Counted from the first letter of the stretch, positions 42,104-51,406 are shown. The stretch: 60,202 bases of DNA from Bacteroidales bacterium (GCA_024694125.1 JAILKE010000034.1:1-60202); one strand, 5' to 3'. Notes: generated by a model from the letters alone, not told the origin. Translations and numbers: made by a program.

Positions 42104-42989
42104 TGTTGCGGGGGTGATAGGTCAAGATCTCTTCGCGCAACATCTGGCGATCGACCTTGGTGTATATCTCGGTAGTAGAGATCTGCTCGTGTCCCAACAT
42201 CATCTGTATGGCTCGCAGATTGGCGCCTCCCTCCAGCAGATGGGTCGCAAAGGTGTGACGCAGGGTGTGGGGGCTGATCTCCTTCTGCACGCCCGCCTCG
42301 GCTGCATAGCGGCGCACGATATTGAACACCATCATGCGGCTCAGGCTCCGCCCGAAGCGGTTCAGGAAGACGTAGTCCTGGTAGCCGGGCTTGATGTCCA
42401 GTTCGTAGCGGAACTGGAAGTAATTGTGCAACTCGCGCAGGGCGGAGTCCGAGATGGGCACGATGCGCTCCTTGCGCCCCTTGCCATAGACCAACACATA
42501 GTGCTCGGCCTCGTAGATGTTGGGGATGCGCAGATCGGTCAACTCCGACACACGCAGACCGCAACTGTAAAGCACCTCGAGGATGGCGCGGTTGCGCTGA
42601 CCGTCGCAGGTCGAGGCATCGGTCGCCGCTATCATCGCATCGACTTCCTGCAACGTGAGGACCACAGGCAGATGTTGTCCCAACTTGGGCGAGTCAATCA
42701 GCTCGGTCGGGTCATTGTGCATCACCCCCTCCAGACGCAGGAAACGGTAGTAGGAACGGATGCCCGCCAGGATGCGGTTCTGGGACTTGGGCACGATGCC
42801 CACATCGCGCAATCCATACAGGAACTCCTCAATGTCCGCCTGGGTGAGCGACTCGAGCGACAACTGCTTCGACTCGGCGTAAATACGGAGTTTAGTGAGG
42901 TCAGAAATGTACGCTTCGACTGTATTATCGGTCAAGTTTCGCTCAAATTTGAGGAAAGATTGATAATTTATTAGATTATTGTCGCTCAT
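42084..42989 (-). CDS. xerD: tyrosine recombinase XerC/XerD-type
   Basis: Site-specific recombinase for chromosome-dimer resolution at dif. 301 aa, the usual length for XerC/D. N-terminal SAM-like core-binding domain to about residue 105, then the catalytic domain with the complete set Arg 146 (CGLRVSEL), Lys 170 (YGKGRKER), His 241 and Arg 244 (HTLRH), His 267 (MLGHEQ) and nucleophile Tyr 276 (TTEIYT). The C-terminal tail is short, as in XerD. No phage or integron context is nearby and it is divergent from aroQ, a housekeeping position. XerC versus XerD is not certain from sequence alone. Confidence 0.92.
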   Translation of the reverse strand: MSDNNLINYQSFLKFERNLTDNTVEAYISDLTKLRIYAESKQLSLESLTQADIEEFLYGLRDVGIVPKSQNRILAGIRSYYRFLRLEGVMHNDPTELIDSPKLGQHLPVVLTLQEVDAMIAATDASTCDGQRNRAILEVLYSCGLRVSELTDLRIPNIYEAEHYVLVYGKGRKERIVPISDSALRELHNYFQFRYELDIKPGYQDYVFLNRFGRSLSRMMVFNIVRRYAAEAGVQKEISPHTLRHTFATHLLEGGANLRAIQMMLGHEQISTTEIYTKVDRQMLREEILTYHPRNKVHPEG

Positions 42990-43004
42990 ATCGAAAAAAA
43001 TTAC

Positions 43005-43012
43005 TATCTTTG
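43005..43012 (+). promoter_or_regulatory. -7 box for aroQ
   Basis: TATCTTTG, with the nearest TTG at 42979-42981 (23-bp spacing, longer than ideal). The start site near 43019 would give a GC-containing leader of about 128 nt before aroQ. Confidence 0.55.
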
Positions 43013-43146
43013 CGCACCATTATTTTAAAGGGCCAGCCTGCCATCGATGCAGACTATCCGACGGTGCGGCGCCCCATTAATGCAAAACAGACATTGGCAA
43101 CTGCGCTGCAAAATTACAGAAAAAAGTAATATTGTCCAAAAAATAT

Positions 43147-43617
43147 ATGAAAATTCTTATCATCAACGGACCCAACCTGAATCTATTGGGACGCCGCGAA
43201 CCGGGAATATACGGAGCGGAGACGTTTGAGGACTATCTGGACGAACTGCGCGCCACGTACGAGGACATCGACATCGAGTACTTCCAGAGCAATGTAGAGG
43301 GCGAGATAGTGGACCGTCTGCATCAAGCTGGCTTCGGCGACGAGGCTAACCTGTGCGACAGCGGCTGCCATCCCGACGGAGGCATTGTAGATGGCATCGT
43401 GCTCAATGCAGGCGCCTACACCCACACCAGCGTGGCTATCCACGACGCTATCAAGGCTATAGAGACTCCTGTCATCGAGGTCCACATCAGCAATGTGCAC
43501 CAACGCGAGGACTTCCGCCACCATTCCTATATCTCGCCAGCCGCAGCCGGCATCATCATCGGATTCGGACTGAACGGGTACCGCCTCGCCATCGAGGGGC
43601 TGAGAGACATAATCTAA
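43147..43617 (+). CDS. aroQ: type II 3-dehydroquinate dehydratase
   Basis: Removes water from 3-dehydroquinate to give 3-dehydroshikimate in aromatic amino-acid synthesis. 156 aa from ATG 43147 (MKILIINGPNLNLLGRREPG). Active-site strings: NGPNLNLLGRREPGIYG with the catalytic Tyr (residue 22), LNAGAYTHTSVAI, EVHISNVHQREDFRHHSY with catalytic His, and AAAGIIIGFGLNGYRLA. It is slightly longer than the 140-150 aa norm because of an insertion near residues 65-85 (ADEANLCDSGCHPDGG-type). Forms dodecamers in the cytoplasm. A hairpin string starts immediately after the stop. Confidence 0.97.
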   Translation: MKILIINGPNLNLLGRREPGIYGAETFEDYLDELRATYEDIDIEYFQSNVEGEIVDRLHQAGFGDEANLCDSGCHPDGGIVDGIVLNAGAYTHTSVAIHDAIKAIETPVIEVHISNVHQREDFRHHSYISPAAAGIIIGFGLNGYRLAIEGLRDII

Positions 43618-43835
43618 ACACCATTCTGGTGCGCTAAATGCGCCTGGCGGCGCGCTAAATGCACCCTACGGGTGCGCTAAAAGGGCCTTACGGCCCGCTA
43701 AAAGGCGCAAGCGCCGCTAACTTCCGCGCCGGTTATCGCGCAGCTTTTAGCGTGAACGAAGTGAACTTTTACCGCGCAGCTTTTATCGGCCATAGGCCTT
43801 TTAGCGTGAAGTGAGCGCAGCGAACTATTTTGAAT
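43618..43835. repeat. string of GCTAAA-linked mini-hairpins after aroQ
   Basis: Successive hairpins GCGCCTGGCGGCGC, GCACCCTACGGGTGC, GGGCCTTACGGCCC and GGCGCAAGCGCC are separated by GCTAAAT or GCTAAAA. Further units (GTGAACGAAGTGAAC, GGCCATAGGCC) are then joined by TTTTAGC, the linker inverted. Stem sequences all differ while pairing is kept. Confidence 0.92.
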
Positions 43836-43858
43836 TATTAAGGTAAAAACTCTAAAAT

Positions 43859-45283
43859 ATGAAAAAAACTAAGATTGTATGCACCATCAGCGACATACGT
43901 TGCGATGTCCCATTCCTGAAAGACCTGTATGACCGCGGCATGAACGTGGTCCGTATGAATACGGCTCACGCCACCGACGAAGGTCTGCATCAGCTCATTG
44001 CCAACGTACGCCAGGTGAGCAACATGATCCCCATATTGATCGACACCAAGGGTCCAGAGATCCGCACCACCACCTTCCCAGGCGACTTCACAGAGAAGTT
44101 CATCACCTTCGAGCCAGGCGACAAGGTACGTATGGTAGGTAACCCAGAAGGTTCATCGACCCACGAAGAAATATCCATGAACTATGCCAATTTCGTCAAG
44201 GATGTGCCCGTAGGTGCCAGCGTCCTGATCGACGACGGCGAGATTGCATTCAAGGTGATCGAGAAGAAGGGCAACGTCCTGATTGCCGAGGCTCAGAACC
44301 ACGGTGAGATGGGTCAGCGCAAGTCGGTCAACGTACCAGGCGTCAGCATCAAGCTGCCTTCGCTCACCGACAAGGACCGCCACAACATCGACCTTGCCAT
44401 CCGTGAGGATATAGACTTCATCGCACACTCCTTCGTCCGTTCCAAGCAGGACATCCTCGACATCCAGGAGATACTCGATGCACAGCACTCGAACATCAAG
44501 GTCATCGCCAAGATCGAGAACCAGGAGGGCGTAGATAACATCGACGAGATTCTCGATGTAGCTTACGGCGTAATGGTAGCCCGTGGTGACCTCGGCATCG
44601 AGGTTCCACAGGAGAAGATCCCAGGCATCCAGCGTATGCTGATCCGCAAGTGTACACAGCGCAACAAGCCTGTCATCGTAGCAACCCAGATGTTGCACAC
44701 CATGATCAAGAACCCACGTCCTACCCGTGCCGAGATTTCGGACATCGCCAATGCCGTGTTCGCCTTCACCGACGCTGTGATGCTGTCGGGCGAGACTGCC
44801 TACGGTGCCTACCCACGCGAGGCCGTCAAGACTATGTCAGACGTATGCATCGAGGCCGAAGCCGAACTGGATAGCCAGGAGTACAAGATGCCACCTCACT
44901 TCGGCAAGGTATCGCCCAGTATCTCAAGCTACCTCTGCAAGCACGCAGCTATCGCACAGGAGAGCCTCGGCGTCAAGGCATTCATCACCGAGAACCAGAC
45001 TGGTTTTGCCTCACGTATGCTCTCCAGCTACCGTCCTAAGGGCATCATCCATGCCCTGTGCCACGACATGAAGGCCGTCCGTCTGTTGGGCCTGAGCTTC
45101 GGTGTTCAGCCACGTCTGGTCGAGGCGTCGGACAACCATTTCCTCTATATGGGCCTGTCTCAGTTGGTTCAGGAGAAGCAGGTTGAGAAGGAAGATCTCC
45201 TCGCCTACCTCTGCAGCCCTACGGACAAGGGTATCTCTTCCCTCGAAATCAACAAGGCCGAGAAGATTCTGCGCGAAGCATAA
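43859..45283 (+). CDS. pyk: pyruvate kinase
   Basis: Final step of glycolysis: PEP + ADP to pyruvate + ATP. 474 aa, normal length. TIM-barrel motifs: VVRMNTAHAT (family NFSHG-like substrate loop, here NTAHA), LIDTKGPEIRTT, KIENQEGVDNIDEIL with catalytic Lys, ARGDLGIEVP metal site, and KPVIVATQMLHTMIKNPRPTRAEISDIANAVFAFTDAVMLSGETAYGAYP. The NTAHA string in place of NFSHG is the pattern I recall from Bacteroidota pyruvate kinases. The C-terminal domain (about 345-474) is complete. The codon bias suggests strong expression. The promoter is not identifiable in the hairpin-rich upstream region. Confidence 0.97.
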   Translation: MKKTKIVCTISDIRCDVPFLKDLYDRGMNVVRMNTAHATDEGLHQLIANVRQVSNMIPILIDTKGPEIRTTTFPGDFTEKFITFEPGDKVRMVGNPEGSSTHEEISMNYANFVKDVPVGASVLIDDGEIAFKVIEKKGNVLIAEAQNHGEMGQRKSVNVPGVSIKLPSLTDKDRHNIDLAIREDIDFIAHSFVRSKQDILDIQEILDAQHSNIKVIAKIENQEGVDNIDEILDVAYGVMVARGDLGIEVPQEKIPGIQRMLIRKCTQRNKPVIVATQMLHTMIKNPRPTRAEISDIANAVFAFTDAVMLSGETAYGAYPREAVKTMSDVCIEAEAELDSQEYKMPPHFGKVSPSISSYLCKHAAIAQESLGVKAFITENQTGFASRMLSSYRPKGIIHALCHDMKAVRLLGLSFGVQPRLVEASDNHFLYMGLSQLVQEKQVEKEDLLAYLCSPTDKGISSLEINKAEKILREA

Positions 45284-45293
45284 GCCAATGGGG

Positions 45294-45421
45294 TTAAGGT
45301 TTAAGGATTAATGGTTAAAGGTTTAAGGGGTTAATGGAGGTTAGTTATAACGTCAGGCGATTGTATCGTCCTTGTCAATTCCCTTTCACTTCCTTGTCAA
45401 TTCCCTGTCAATTCCTTTAAA
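45294..45421. repeat. word arrays and 13-mer leader before the O-methyltransferase gene
   Basis: TTAAGGTTTAAGG-type words (45294-45340), then CGTCAGGC and GATTGTATCGTCC (45359-45371), then a pyrimidine-rich array TTGTCAATTCC/TTCACTTCC (45372-45421) ending four bases before the ATG. Confidence 0.9.
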
Positions 45422-45424
45422 ATT

Positions 45425-46105
45425 ATGCATTACGAAGAGACCGCCGATGCGTTGGACGAATATGTACTCCGGCACATCGACCCAGAACCAGAGGTACTGC
45501 ATCGAGTACAACGCCTGACGCACATACGGCTCACCTATACCCGTATGTGCAGCGGGCATTTACAGGGGCGGCTGCTCAAGATGCTTTGCCAGTTGGCACA
45601 GGCGCATTGCATATTGGAACTGGGCACTTTCAGCGGCTACAGTGCATTGAGCATGGCCGAAGCATTGACCCCCGACCCCACTACAGGACGCGAAGCGCTG
45701 CATACGATTGAGGTCTTCGACGAACTGGAGGATTTCATCCGCGAGAATATGGCATCGGCTGGAAACATCGGAGAGAAAGTGCACCTACACCTGGGCGATG
45801 CACTGGACCTCATACCCGAAGTATCACGTCAGATGGGCCAACCGTGGGACGTATGCTTCATTGATGCAGACAAGCGCCATTATCTCGAGTATTACGAAGC
45901 AGTTCTTCCCTATGTCCGGTCTGGCGGTATGATATTGGCCGACAATACACTGTGGGACGGCAAGGTACTCGACCCAGAGCCCAAGGAGAGCGACCTGCAA
46001 ACCCGAGGGCTGCAACGCTTCAACGACTTCGTTGCCACAGACCCACGCGTGGAGAAGGTCATCCTACCCATGCGCGACGGATTGACCCTGATTCGCAAGA
46101 AATAA
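45425..46105 (+). CDS. SAM-dependent O-methyltransferase (class I, COMT-like)
   Basis: A 226-aa metal-dependent methyltransferase of the caffeoyl-CoA/catechol O-methyltransferase-like family. SAM site ILELGTFSGYSALSMAEAL (about residues 59-77), DVCFIDADKRHYLEYYE (about 141-157) with metal-binding Asp, and GGMILADNTLWDGKV with the second Asp. The start ATG 45425 lies at the end of a pyrimidine-rich array with no Shine-Dalgarno sequence. The gene is next to rbfA, as in other Bacteroidales as far as I recall; the substrate is unknown and could be a small catechol-like molecule. Confidence 0.92.
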   Translation: MHYEETADALDEYVLRHIDPEPEVLHRVQRLTHIRLTYTRMCSGHLQGRLLKMLCQLAQAHCILELGTFSGYSALSMAEALTPDPTTGREALHTIEVFDELEDFIRENMASAGNIGEKVHLHLGDALDLIPEVSRQMGQPWDVCFIDADKRHYLEYYEAVLPYVRSGGMILADNTLWDGKVLDPEPKESDLQTRGLQRFNDFVATDPRVEKVILPMRDGLTLIRKK

Positions 46106-46113
46106 CAACAAAA

Positions 46114-46165
46114 TATAGACTATAGATACTATAGATACTATAGATACTATCGGACTATAGAAACC
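46114..46165. repeat. ACTATAGAT nonamer array before rbfA
   Basis: Four to five 9-bp units ACTATAGAT/ACTATCGG, ending 11 bp before the rbfA ATG. Confidence 0.9.
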
Positions 46166-46175
46166 TACAGATAAA

Positions 46176-46511
46176 ATGGAATCAACTCGATTAGATAAAG
46201 TAAACCGCTTGCTCGAAAAAGAGCTTGCCGAGATACTCCGACTGGAGACCGCCAAGACTCACGGCCTCATGTTGAGCGTCAGTGCAGTGCGCACTGCCCC
46301 CGACTTGAGTTTCGCCAAGGTCTTCGTCAGTGTATTCCCTTCGGACCAAGGTCCTGAAATAGTCAAGAACCTCAACAAGCAGGTGAGCGGCATCCGCGGT
46401 GCCCTGGGCAACCGTGTACGCTACCAGTTGCGCATCATCCCCGAACTGCGCTTTGACATTGACGACTCGCTCGACTACCTGGAGCGCATAGACGAACTGC
46501 TCAAGAAGTAA
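46176..46511 (+). CDS. rbfA: 30S ribosome-binding factor A
   Basis: KH-like factor that binds free 30S subunits and assists 16S rRNA 5'-end maturation and cold adaptation. 111 aa. Typical strings: RLDKVNRLLEKELAEILRLE, SVSAVRTAPDLSFAKVFVSVFP, GIRGALGNRVRYQLRIIPELRFDIDDSLDYLERIDELLKK. The start ATG 46176 follows the nonamer array directly. The downstream LolC/E-type gene is co-directed across a 267-bp word-rich leader. Confidence 0.96.
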   Translation: MESTRLDKVNRLLEKELAEILRLETAKTHGLMLSVSAVRTAPDLSFAKVFVSVFPSDQGPEIVKNLNKQVSGIRGALGNRVRYQLRIIPELRFDIDDSLDYLERIDELLKK

Positions 46512-46613
46512 GAGAGAGTAGGAAGTAAAAGAGTGTGTAGTGAGTAGAGAGTAAAGGGTAATGTAGTTTGAAACACCGGACCGGAAACAGAAGAGGCTCA
46601 GTAACAAACACAT

Positions 46614-46764
46614 CTCAATTGACGATGATATCTTACTAAACTCAACTGACGTTGATATCATCCTAAGCTCAACTGACGATTGTATCGTCCTTGTCACTTC
46701 CTTGTCACTTCTCTGTCACTTCTCTGTCACTTCCTTTAAGTTTCCCTGTCACTTCCCTGTCAAT
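46614..46764. repeat. 27-bp CTCAACTGACG tandem units, 13-mer and pyrimidine array
   Basis: Three units CTCAAYTGACG followed by ATGATATC/TTGATATC/ATTGTATC at 46614, 46641 and 46668; the third merges into GATTGTATCGTCC (46678-46690). A TTGTCACTTCC/CTGTCACTTCT array then runs to 46764, 14 bp before the LolC/E-type ATG. Confidence 0.92.
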
Positions 46765-46778
46765 TCCTTTTTTCTATT

Positions 46779-47996
46779 ATGCTTTCCCTCAAGATTGCTC
46801 TACGCTATCTGTTGGCCCCCAAGAGCCACAATGCCATCAATACCATTACGGTAGTGGCAGCCATCGGCGTAGCAATCATCACCGCAGCTATGGTTTGCGT
46901 GCTGTCGGTATATAACGGGTTCGAGCATCTGGTGGAGAGACTGACGTCACAGTTTGACCCACAGCTGATAGTCACACCTACCGAGGGCAAGACATTCAGT
47001 GACAATATAGAATTGCGGCAATGGATAGCCGCGCAACCAGAAGTCGAGGCTATATCGACCACCTTGCAGGAGACTGTGCTCATCGTGTATGGCAACCGGC
47101 AGATACCGGCTCAGATGAAGGGCGTAGATTCGCTCTATCAATCGGTGACACAGATAGACAGCATCGTATATGGAGGCGAATATCTACTGGCAGACCCCGT
47201 CGTCGATTATGCCATACTGGGAGCAGGCCTGTCACAACAGGTGGCCTGCCGACCAGGATTCCTTCGTCCGATGAACTTCTACTGTCCACGGCGCAAGGGC
47301 AAGATCAACCTGATGCAACCCGAAGAGGCATTCATCGAACACAAACTGTTCTGTTCAGCCCTCTTCGCCGTACAACAGGCAGAATATGATGACCAACTCT
47401 GCCTGGTCAGTCTCGAGGCAGCACGTCAGTTGCTGCAGGACTCGTCCCTATGTTCGGCCTACGAGATACGCCTGCGGCCTGATGCTGACCAGGACAAGTT
47501 CCAACGCACATTGGCCCAACATCTCAATACCTATGGTCTGCAGGTGCTCAATCGCCGCGAGCAGCAGGCAGACAATTACCGCATCGTACAAATGGAGAAA
47601 TGGGTGACCTTCGTGCTCATCCTGTTCATACTACTCATAGCATCGTTCAACATCATCGGCGCCCTCTCTATGCTCATCATAGACAAGCAACGGGAGACCG
47701 ACACCCTGCGGTTCTTGGGTGCTGACCAGTCGATGGTGCGACGCATATTCACCATCGAGGGCTGGCTCATCTCTGGCACCGGAGCCATAGCTGGATTGAT
47801 TATCGGTGCCGTGCTCTGCTTGTTGCAGGAGCACTATGGACTGATCAGCCTGGGTGACGGCAGCGCAGTCTTCGTGGTAGATAGCTACCCCGTTGTACTG
47901 CAGGTCAGCGACCTGGCTTGGACTGCACTGGCAGTATTGGCCGTCGGTCTATTGGCCACAATGATACCGGTTCGCACGGTATCTACCGGAGATTGA
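46779..47996 (+). CDS. LolC/LolE-type lipoprotein-releasing permease
   Basis: A 405-aa FtsX/MacB-fold inner-membrane protein with four helices: one near residues 22-48 (NTITVVAAIGVAIITAAMVCVLSVYNGFE) and three in the last 130 residues. A large periplasmic domain lies between (about 50-260). N-terminal ALRYLLAPKSHNAINTITVVA is the usual LolC/E entry. The C-terminal part has MEKWVTFVLILFILLIASFNIIGALSMLIIDKQRETDTLRFLGA, the coupling region for the ATPase LolD. LolCDE sorts lipoproteins to the outer membrane. LolD and a second permease are not adjacent. The start follows the word-array leader. Confidence 0.88.
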   Translation: MLSLKIALRYLLAPKSHNAINTITVVAAIGVAIITAAMVCVLSVYNGFEHLVERLTSQFDPQLIVTPTEGKTFSDNIELRQWIAAQPEVEAISTTLQETVLIVYGNRQIPAQMKGVDSLYQSVTQIDSIVYGGEYLLADPVVDYAILGAGLSQQVACRPGFLRPMNFYCPRRKGKINLMQPEEAFIEHKLFCSALFAVQQAEYDDQLCLVSLEAARQLLQDSSLCSAYEIRLRPDADQDKFQRTLAQHLNTYGLQVLNRREQQADNYRIVQMEKWVTFVLILFILLIASFNIIGALSMLIIDKQRETDTLRFLGADQSMVRRIFTIEGWLISGTGAIAGLIIGAVLCLLQEHYGLISLGDGSAVFVVDSYPVVLQVSDLAWTALAVLAVGLLATMIPVRTVSTGD

Positions 47997-48079
47997 GCCC
48001 ACACACCCGCTCTCCCTCCACTCTACCAGACAACACTTTACTACATACTGCACACATCAACTAAAAAAAAGCACACACA

Positions 48080-49966
48080 ATGGACATAGGAAAAATCAGA
48101 AACGCTGCACAGTTATGCAGCATCACCACATTGTTCCTGTCTGCAGCCTGCACCACGGACCATGATTATGATGACTTGACCAAGGAGAATGGCATCGACC
48201 TGACCATCGGCACATCGGACCAAGGCATCAGCATCCCGTTGGGCTCGCTCGACAAGATTTACCTCACCGAGATACTCGACACCGTCGCATCGACCGACTT
48301 CCACATCGATGCGGAGGGACTCTATTACATAGAGAAGAGCGGCCACATGGGCGAAGCCAACTATGAGATAGAGAACCTGCGCCTCAATCTGAACCCGCAG
48401 ATTGAATCGCGTCAGTTTCCACTTTACATCGACTATGAATGGCCTACCCCCATTCAGACCATCATAGACAGCCGCGAGGAGGGTTCTTCGCTTGCGGACC
48501 TGGATGCCACGTTGCTCAAGGGGAAGAAGATAGACTGCAACGACATCTTCTTCGGCACCGGCGTAGAGCGCACTGCCTTCATGATCCGCTCAACCCATGT
48601 GGACCAGGCTCTGCTGTCACTGCGCACAGCGAGTTTCCAGAGTGGCGCCAATGCTACGTTCAACCTCACACTCTCCAACCTGCCCTACCCCAATTCGGAA
48701 TACGTCATTCAGCTATCGGGCCTGCGCATCGAGATGCCCTACTACATCAAGTTGTCCCATGCCGAGACAGGCGTTCCCTACTCGGACGGCGTCATCAGCG
48801 ACCTGGGGGACAACGGCACCATCACATTGACCAAGAAAGCAGGCACCAACCAGGTGCACTGGACCTCGCACGACCTGGAGTTGGTAGGATTCTCGATGAA
48901 CGAGGGTGACGAACTGCACAACAACCATGGCACCATATTACGTCATGACACCTTGCTCATCACAGCCGATGCCACGATCAACGGGCTGTCGGTCTCAGCC
49001 TCGGACCTGGTCGTCGGACCTGTAGGGGACAATGGACATCGGTCCATGAAACTGAAGAGACAGGTACAACTTGATGCCAAGATCGACATCGAGTCGCCGT
49101 TGCTCAACGAGGTCTGTGCCCGCTTCTACCCCTCGATATCGACAGTAACATCGTCCGTGGATATTGACATGAGCGACGATGTGGACTTCCTGCGCGACAA
49201 CGATGTGGTACTCGATGTGACCAATCCGCAGATGATGGTCAGCATGCACAATCCCTGTCCAGCCAAACTGTACAGCAGCATCTATGTCGATGCCCTGAAC
49301 GGACATTCAGTCTATTATGAGGATGTCTCGATACACCCCACGGACAACGATTCGCTCCATATACTTTTCACAACCCAGGACCATGATCCAGCCAATGACA
49401 CCTATGCAAACCCGAACCTGAGCACGTTGATACAGCCCATCCCCAGCGAACTGTATGTGAGGCTCAATGCCGAGGCAGACTCCAGCGAATACTATACCAT
49501 CACGGCAGGGTCCCAGGTGCACATCAGCGCCGACTACCATCTGTACATACCCTTCCAGTTCAACCACATATCGCTCACCTACGACAATCTCTTCGAGGAG
49601 GTGCTCGACGATGATGCCAAGGACTACGTATCGGGCGAGGCCAATGCCCAATTGAAGTTCACCACCACCAGCACACTGCCGCTGGACGTCGAACTGGAGT
49701 TGCTCGGTTACGATGATACAGGCGAAGTGGACAGCACGCTCGTCACCCACACTCCTATCCTAGCCGCTGCCGGGACATTGGACCATCCTACCGTCACGCA
49801 TATAGAATCGGACCTGAAGATACGCGACCTGGCAGAACTGCGCGACCTCAAGTTGCGCACACACATCCGTGGGTCGGGCAGCGAACTCAACGCACACCAA
49901 TACCTGCAGTTGGACAGCATCACCCTGCACATCGGGTCACTGGTCATAGACTGCAACGACAAGTAA
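48080..49966 (+). CDS. predicted surface lipoprotein, unknown function
   Basis: A 628-aa lipoprotein: MDIGKIRNAAQLCSITTLFLSAACTT with lipid Cys about residue 24, then an acidic DHDYDD stretch. The mature part is beta-rich with several similar segments (GISIPLGSLDKIYLTEILD; ADATINGLSVSASDLVVG; IDIESPLLNEVCARFYPS). This resembles long Bacteroidota proteins found beside DUF5723 genes, but I do not recognise a named domain. Next gene DUF5723 follows after 33 bp, so the two are probably one transcript and may form a surface pair (lipoprotein plus barrel). No enzymatic motif. Confidence 0.7.
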   Translation: MDIGKIRNAAQLCSITTLFLSAACTTDHDYDDLTKENGIDLTIGTSDQGISIPLGSLDKIYLTEILDTVASTDFHIDAEGLYYIEKSGHMGEANYEIENLRLNLNPQIESRQFPLYIDYEWPTPIQTIIDSREEGSSLADLDATLLKGKKIDCNDIFFGTGVERTAFMIRSTHVDQALLSLRTASFQSGANATFNLTLSNLPYPNSEYVIQLSGLRIEMPYYIKLSHAETGVPYSDGVISDLGDNGTITLTKKAGTNQVHWTSHDLELVGFSMNEGDELHNNHGTILRHDTLLITADATINGLSVSASDLVVGPVGDNGHRSMKLKRQVQLDAKIDIESPLLNEVCARFYPSISTVTSSVDIDMSDDVDFLRDNDVVLDVTNPQMMVSMHNPCPAKLYSSIYVDALNGHSVYYEDVSIHPTDNDSLHILFTTQDHDPANDTYANPNLSTLIQPIPSELYVRLNAEADSSEYYTITAGSQVHISADYHLYIPFQFNHISLTYDNLFEEVLDDDAKDYVSGEANAQLKFTTTSTLPLDVELELLGYDDTGEVDSTLVTHTPILAAAGTLDHPTVTHIESDLKIRDLAELRDLKLRTHIRGSGSELNAHQYLQLDSITLHIGSLVIDCNDK

Positions 49967-49999
49967 ACGCACTACCAGCATAAAAAAAGACTAACGACT

Positions 50000-51406
50000 A
50001 TGAAAAATCTACCAATAGTTCTCTCGGTCGTCGCATTGCTGAGCAGTGCCACCACCGACCTCTGCGCCCAGGCTATCCACACCGGCTATCTGGCCGAGAG
50101 TTACCTGCTGCGCCATCAACTCAACCCTGCCTACGGCAACAACTGCGCCTACTTCAGCCTACCTGTGTTGGGCGCTACCCACGTTGACCTACATTCCAAC
50201 TTCGGCGTCAAGAACATCATATTCGAGAAGAGCGACGGCTCGGGCCTGACCACCTTCATGCACCCCGAGGTATCGCCAGGATTCATCGACGATATAGAAG
50301 GAGACCCCAACATCCGTTTGAACCTCGATATGCCTGTCGTGTCGGTCGGGTTCAAGGCTTTCGGCGGGTACAATACCATCGAATCGGGACTGCACGTGCG
50401 CAGCAATATTGCCATAGACCGCGACCTGCTGCGCCTGATGAAACATACGTCGGCGGACAGTCATTACAACCTGGGCAATACAGGAGCCACCGCAATGGGG
50501 TGGACCGACATCTCGTTGGGACACTCGCGCCAGATTACCGAACAACTGCGCATTGGCGCCAAGGTCAAGGCTCTGCTGGGCATTGCCTACGCCGATGCTG
50601 ACCTGAGCGGCACACAAGCCCATCTGTGCGATGATGAATGGATGCTCGACCTGGGTGGTCACCTCCGCATAGCCGGTGGAGGCGTGATGACTACGGACGA
50701 GGGCTCGACCGAGATGACCGGCTACGAGGACTTCACGCCAGGCGTCAATGGATTCGGCATGGCCGTCGATCTGGGCGCCACCTACCAGCTTGAGGCAGTC
50801 GAAGGACTCACCCTGTCAGCCGCTTTGACCGACCTGGGCTACATCAAGTGGGACTGCCAGCAGGCTTCGCCCTCGGGCCAGGCTTTCGTCTTCAGCGGCT
50901 TTGACCAGATGAAGCTGCACGATGATCAGGGCACAACCAATGCCGAGACTGGCAAGTCGGGCTATACCGACGGCACTATAGACGAACAGTGGGAGCGCAT
51001 AGGCGACGACTTCGAGGAGATGTCCCGCTTCTATGTCGATGGTGCCAAGAGCGCCCGACAGGACCTGGGTACGACCCTCAACCTCGGCGCCGAGTACAAG
51101 CTGCCCCTCTGCCAGATGATCTCGTTCGGTCTGCTCTATAGCCAACGGCTCTCGCGCACTTTCGACTACACCGAGGCACGCGTGATAGCAGACTTTGGTC
51201 CTGGTCAATGGTTCGACCTGGCGCTCTCCGCCGACCTGACCAGCTATGGTGCAGGATGGGGCGCACTGCTCAGCCTCAAGGTCCCCGGCTTCAGTCTCCA
51301 CGCAGGACTGGACCGTATGTATATCGGTTCGGTCAACAGTGACGGCATCCCCCTGGATGATGGCGGTCTCAATGTCTCGTTCGGCATCAACGTGCCACTC
51401 AAATAG
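50000..51406 (+). CDS. DUF5723-type outer-membrane beta-barrel protein
   Basis: A 468-aa protein with signal peptide MKNLPIVLSVVALLSSATTDLCAQA. The mature N-terminus HTGYLAESYLLRHQLNPAYG matches the DUF5723 pattern (YfaESyxxrhxLNPAl). The remainder is alternating amphipathic strands with glycine and aromatic girdles (GFGMAVDLGATYQL, LGTTLNLGAEYKLP, LSLKVPGFSLHAGLDRMYIGS) ending in LNVSFGINVPLK, so a membrane barrel is likely. The function of the family is not established. Co-directed with the preceding lipoprotein gene. A nonamer array begins at the very base after its TAG stop and ends in a terminator. Confidence 0.8.
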   Translation: MKNLPIVLSVVALLSSATTDLCAQAIHTGYLAESYLLRHQLNPAYGNNCAYFSLPVLGATHVDLHSNFGVKNIIFEKSDGSGLTTFMHPEVSPGFIDDIEGDPNIRLNLDMPVVSVGFKAFGGYNTIESGLHVRSNIAIDRDLLRLMKHTSADSHYNLGNTGATAMGWTDISLGHSRQITEQLRIGAKVKALLGIAYADADLSGTQAHLCDDEWMLDLGGHLRIAGGGVMTTDEGSTEMTGYEDFTPGVNGFGMAVDLGATYQLEAVEGLTLSAALTDLGYIKWDCQQASPSGQAFVFSGFDQMKLHDDQGTTNAETGKSGYTDGTIDEQWERIGDDFEEMSRFYVDGAKSARQDLGTTLNLGAEYKLPLCQMISFGLLYSQRLSRTFDYTEARVIADFGPGQWFDLALSADLTSYGAGWGALLSLKVPGFSLHAGLDRMYIGSVNSDGIPLDDGGLNVSFGINVPLK

